This document shows positions 61,284 to 64,000 of a stretch of 64,000 nt of DNA, in pieces (the first letter of the stretch is position 1; each line of letters starts with the position of its first letter). The notes beneath the pieces were generated by a model, which saw only the letters and a list, made by a program, of their open reading frames with translations, was not told where the DNA came from and did not search any database. The DNA is from JBDREC01 sp043820105 [NCBI: Pseudomonadota bacterium] (GTDB lineage Bacteria > Bdellovibrionota_F > JAHFAK01), in assembly GCA_043820105.1 (NCBI GenBank), contig JBDREC010000049.1, forward strand, positions 40,503-104,502. The letters run 5' to 3'. Both the position numbers and the translations under genes were made by a program.

Positions 61284-61541
61284 TTTGGCTCCTTGTATAT
61301 TTAACAAACATTAAAAGAAATATATTATAAGAATAAAATTTTATAAGGCAAGTTTTCAAGACAAGGAATGTCCCAAATACTGATTATTTTGTTAATAATT
61401 CCTCCTTTTGAAAAAAAGAATCCAAACAATGCAAGGAATAAGTGTTTGTTTTAAATGGATTTTGTATGCTTTGATAATTTGGACCTAAATTTGCTTTAAT
61501 TAAGGAAAAAATAAATATTTAATATATAAGGATTCTAAATT

Positions 61542-62018
61542 ATGAAAAAAAAATGTGCCTGTATCTTTTTGAAGATCTTATTAGTAGCAATTATACTACT
61601 TCTTTGTTCATTTTCACTCTATTCAAAAGAAAACAAAAAACCCATACGCCTTCAAAATGAAATAATTGAAAATAGTGTAACTATTGCATTAAAGCAATTC
61701 ATTGCAGAGAAGAAATGGAAGTATAATAAAGCTGGACAAGGCCCCTTGTTGGATGAACCAGTAAATATAATAATTAAAGAAGAATATCAATTTAGTATCA
61801 TAGGAAGAACTTATTTTAATTATAATGGCTCTGTAAATAGCTTTTTAATTAAAGCAGACTTTCCATGTAGTTCAGAAAAAGATGAAGTAATTGCAGCTGG
61901 AAGTTGTAATATTATTGCACTTCAGAATCATGCAAATAAAACTTGGAAATCTTATATAGACTATGATACCTGTGTATGCGCTTATTATTACAATTATGAA
62001 AATGAAGAGAGTGAATAG
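61542..62018 (+). CDS. Secreted or membrane-anchored hypothetical protein
   Basis: 158 residues. N-terminal hydrophobic stretch (ILLVAIILLLCSFSLYSK) acts as signal peptide or anchor. The mature part, with QFIAEKKWKYNKAGQGPLLD, YQFSIIGRTYFNYNGSVNSF and four Cys (FPCSSE, GSCNI, DTCVCAYYY) matches no family I know. AAGGA before the ATG. It stands alone between divergent and convergent neighbours. Confidence 0.65.
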   Translation: MKKKCACIFLKILLVAIILLLCSFSLYSKENKKPIRLQNEIIENSVTIALKQFIAEKKWKYNKAGQGPLLDEPVNIIIKEEYQFSIIGRTYFNYNGSVNSFLIKADFPCSSEKDEVIAAGSCNIIALQNHANKTWKSYIDYDTCVCAYYYNYENEESE

Positions 62019-62080
62019 ATTATAGAATATATATTATGCAGCCACCAACAGTTTGATAAAAAAGAGCACCCCATCTTTTT

Positions 62081-63757
62081 TCAATAATCAGAGATGGTAA
62101 ACAAACTTAAGTTCCCTTCTTCTCCTTCACGATAATAATATGTAATATAGACATTTCCATTGGCGACATCTATGGAAGATAATGATTCTGTGTAATCTCC
62201 GGCCGATCCAGCTATCGCCGTTGCCCAGAAACCATAGACGTTGTTTGCATATCTTATTACATTATTAGCAGAATCATAAAAGCTAACATGGAAATATCCG
62301 TTTTCATCCATTGATACCGCTGGATTAAAGGAAACAATGTTTTCCCGGGTTGCAAAAACTATTGAGCTTACCCAATCACCACTTGCATTTGTGGTGCATA
62401 AAAGTTTTTTGAGTTGATTTGTGTTGTATTGATAGAAAATATAAATATTTTCATTTGCATCAAGCTTGATAACTGGAAAGATCCCATTATCATCATTTGT
62501 TTCATCAATAATCTCGGTTGACCATGCCTGGCTGGTGGCATTAAAATAGGCATATTTTAAGTGTCTGTCGCCTTCAGTGTTGCTTTGGTAGGCAACATGC
62601 AGATTATCATTTGCATCAATAGCCATTGATAGACCCATGTCAGCGACATCACTTGTGTCAATGCTCTCGGCCGTAAAGCCTCCCTGATAGTCTCCATATG
62701 CGTAGCCCAAAGAATTAACACCCTCAACTTTTTCCCAATACACAATATCTGTATTGTCTGAGGAATTAATAACAGTCGCTGTATGTTTCCCGGAATTTGA
62801 TCCATCTGCAACGGTGCTTGCAAAACTGCCCTGACTGTTTGTGGCATAAACAAGGGACTTGGTTCCTGATCTTCTATAAGAAAGGTGAGCGGCTTCACTA
62901 TCGTCAAGAACTAAAGAAACATGGGTTCCAGGATTATCAATTGTATCCACATCACTTGTTACTGTTTCTTCAGTGCTGGTATTATAAATCATATATTTTA
63001 ATTTAGAATTTGTTTCATCTTTATATGCGATGTGCAGGTTATTGCTTGAGTCATGTGTTAAAGCATTAAATTGACCATTATCTCCTGCATCGTCTAAGAT
63101 GCTTGATACACTCGTGATATTTTCAGTTGTAAAGACAATTTCAGTTGCTTCAGCTGCATTTCCATTAGCATCTGTGACTAGTGGGCTTACTGTTATTGTA
63201 TAGCTTGTATTATAGTCTAAATATACAGGTGTTATGCTTAAAATGCCTGTTTCTGTGTTAAAATTAATTGTTGCAGGAATGGTCTTTAGGGCTGCATTTT
63301 TCAATAGCACACCTGAATTAAGAGTAGAGACCTTTACTTGACCAGATAAAGTTGCTGTTATACTAGTATCTAGACTGACATCACTTGCTCCATCTAAAGG
63401 TGTGGAGCTTGTAACTGTAGGCCCTGTTACGGTGCTGTTATTATTGCTGTTTCTTCTGTTTGCTCGGGTGCTATCTGAGCTTGTTTCTGAGCTTGCTTGC
63501 AGCTCTGTGCTATCATCAACAGACTCAATATCAACTAAATTATCATCTGATATTTCTCCAAGATCAATGGTTTCAGCTGAGTCTTCAGTTATAGCGCCAT
63601 CTGGTGCATCTGCTTTATTTCCCGCTGATTCTGCACAGTTTGTTAGAGAAAATATAATAATTACAAATATTAAAGGTAAAATATAAAGATAATCTTCAAT
63701 TCGATATGCTTTTTGAAGGCTAATGGCTCTTGTTTTAGATTCATTTTTTTGATACAT
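62081..63757 (-). CDS. Lipoprotein with Big_5 Ig-like domain and beta-propeller
   Basis: About 558 residues from ATG 63757, behind GGGA (an extended start at 63793 is less likely). The hydrophobic segment ends in SLTNC, a lipobox, after an unusually long N-region of about 25 residues. A low-complexity acidic/Ser linker precedes a Big_5-type domain (TSSTPLDGASDVSLDTSITA to TDANGNAAEATEIVFTTE), then about six propeller-like repeats with the pattern 'A...D....L.IAY.D......L.Y' (HVAYQSNTEGDRHLKYAYF). A displayed binding protein by inference. It differs from the 10-16 kb family: no shared N-terminal domain and no Gly-Asp linker. Confidence 0.82.
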   Translation of the reverse strand: MYQKNESKTRAISLQKAYRIEDYLYILPLIFVIIIFSLTNCAESAGNKADAPDGAITEDSAETIDLGEISDDNLVDIESVDDSTELQASSETSSDSTRANRRNSNNNSTVTGPTVTSSTPLDGASDVSLDTSITATLSGQVKVSTLNSGVLLKNAALKTIPATINFNTETGILSITPVYLDYNTSYTITVSPLVTDANGNAAEATEIVFTTENITSVSSILDDAGDNGQFNALTHDSSNNLHIAYKDETNSKLKYMIYNTSTEETVTSDVDTIDNPGTHVSLVLDDSEAAHLSYRRSGTKSLVYATNSQGSFASTVADGSNSGKHTATVINSSDNTDIVYWEKVEGVNSLGYAYGDYQGGFTAESIDTSDVADMGLSMAIDANDNLHVAYQSNTEGDRHLKYAYFNATSQAWSTEIIDETNDDNGIFPVIKLDANENIYIFYQYNTNQLKKLLCTTNASGDWVSSIVFATRENIVSFNPAVSMDENGYFHVSFYDSANNVIRYANNVYGFWATAIAGSAGDYTESLSSIDVANGNVYITYYYREGEEGNLSLFTISDY

Positions 63758-64000
63758 TTCCCAACTCTTTAATATTATTATTAAAAAAAACAAACATTTT
63801 TCTTAATACTAGATAATTATAACATAGTTACATCTGTTTTAAAAGTGATTTATATCACAACCAGCGATTCCGCAACGAATTATCTAAGGGTTCAAATTTA
63901 AAAGAAAAAGGCCTGCTTTTACAAAAAATCAAGTTCTCACGTTAAAAAAAATATAATATTTAAGATAAAAATGAGCATTAATTTCAAGAAATTGAAAAAA

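Overview
The window is chromosomal DNA from an AT-rich Gram-negative bacterium. Several proteins carry lipobox signal peptides, there is an outer-membrane-barrel-like protein, and MreBCD is present. The genetic code is standard, since TGA ends genes in ATGA overlaps at 2472 and 30139. TTG starts are common (mreB, thrC, the lipid kinase, the ERCC4 nuclease). I cannot fix the phylum from sequence alone. The dense lipoproteins and AT-rich housekeeping genes would suit a deltaproteobacterium-like, Bdellovibrionota-like or spirochaete-like lineage, but that is a guess.

Layout. 0-9.9 kb is core: mreB-mreC-mreD, an RNase Z-like hydrolase, a CHASE2 histidine kinase, rlmE, then thrS-infC-rpmI-rplT, with infC starting at a rare ATA codon. 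10-16.6 kb holds three paralogous lipoproteins. They share an N-terminal domain with a DIITRT-type repeat and a long Gly-Asp linker, but carry different beta-propeller heads (RCC1-like or SBBP-like). 16.7-22.6 kb is metabolic: a lipid kinase, thrC-thrB, an unrecognised 413-aa protein, two ferredoxins, trxB and tRNA-His. 22.6-33 kb is an accessory zone of defence-like, selfish or decayed genes: a Fic protein with paired palindromic operators, a nucleotidyltransferase toxin-like pair behind nested palindromes, an N-terminally truncated transposase, an ERCC4 nuclease-RecQ pair and an RNA ligase-like enzyme. Four scattered remnants of one coding sequence also lie between 23 and 37 kb.

33-40 kb has a binding protein-histidine kinase-response regulator set, whose regulator has an in-frame stop, followed by an ArsR-controlled arsEFG-like operon with a permease. 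40-49 kb mixes decayed genes (DUF748-like, Kef-type RCK, DUF1016-like) with intact ones (serine hydrolase, Bcp peroxiredoxin, RsgA, CNNM/CorC-type CBS protein, an L-domain lipoprotein). 49-57 kb holds an ATP/ADP-translocase-like permease, an amidinotransferase-fold protein, a LivK-like binding domain fused to a legumain-type (C13) peptidase with a papain-family tail just behind it, an Asp/Glu-racemase-like enzyme and an NCS2-like permease. 57-64 kb has a tandem family of secreted ankyrin-like proteins, an NTF2-like protein and a Big_5/beta-propeller lipoprotein.

The most unusual items are the swap-head lipoprotein family, the LivK-legumain fusion with its papain tail, the repeated VDEYRNFLR remnants, the ERCC4-RecQ operon and the short tandem-repeat tracts between genes. 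No database search was possible. All family calls rest on motifs recognised by eye.
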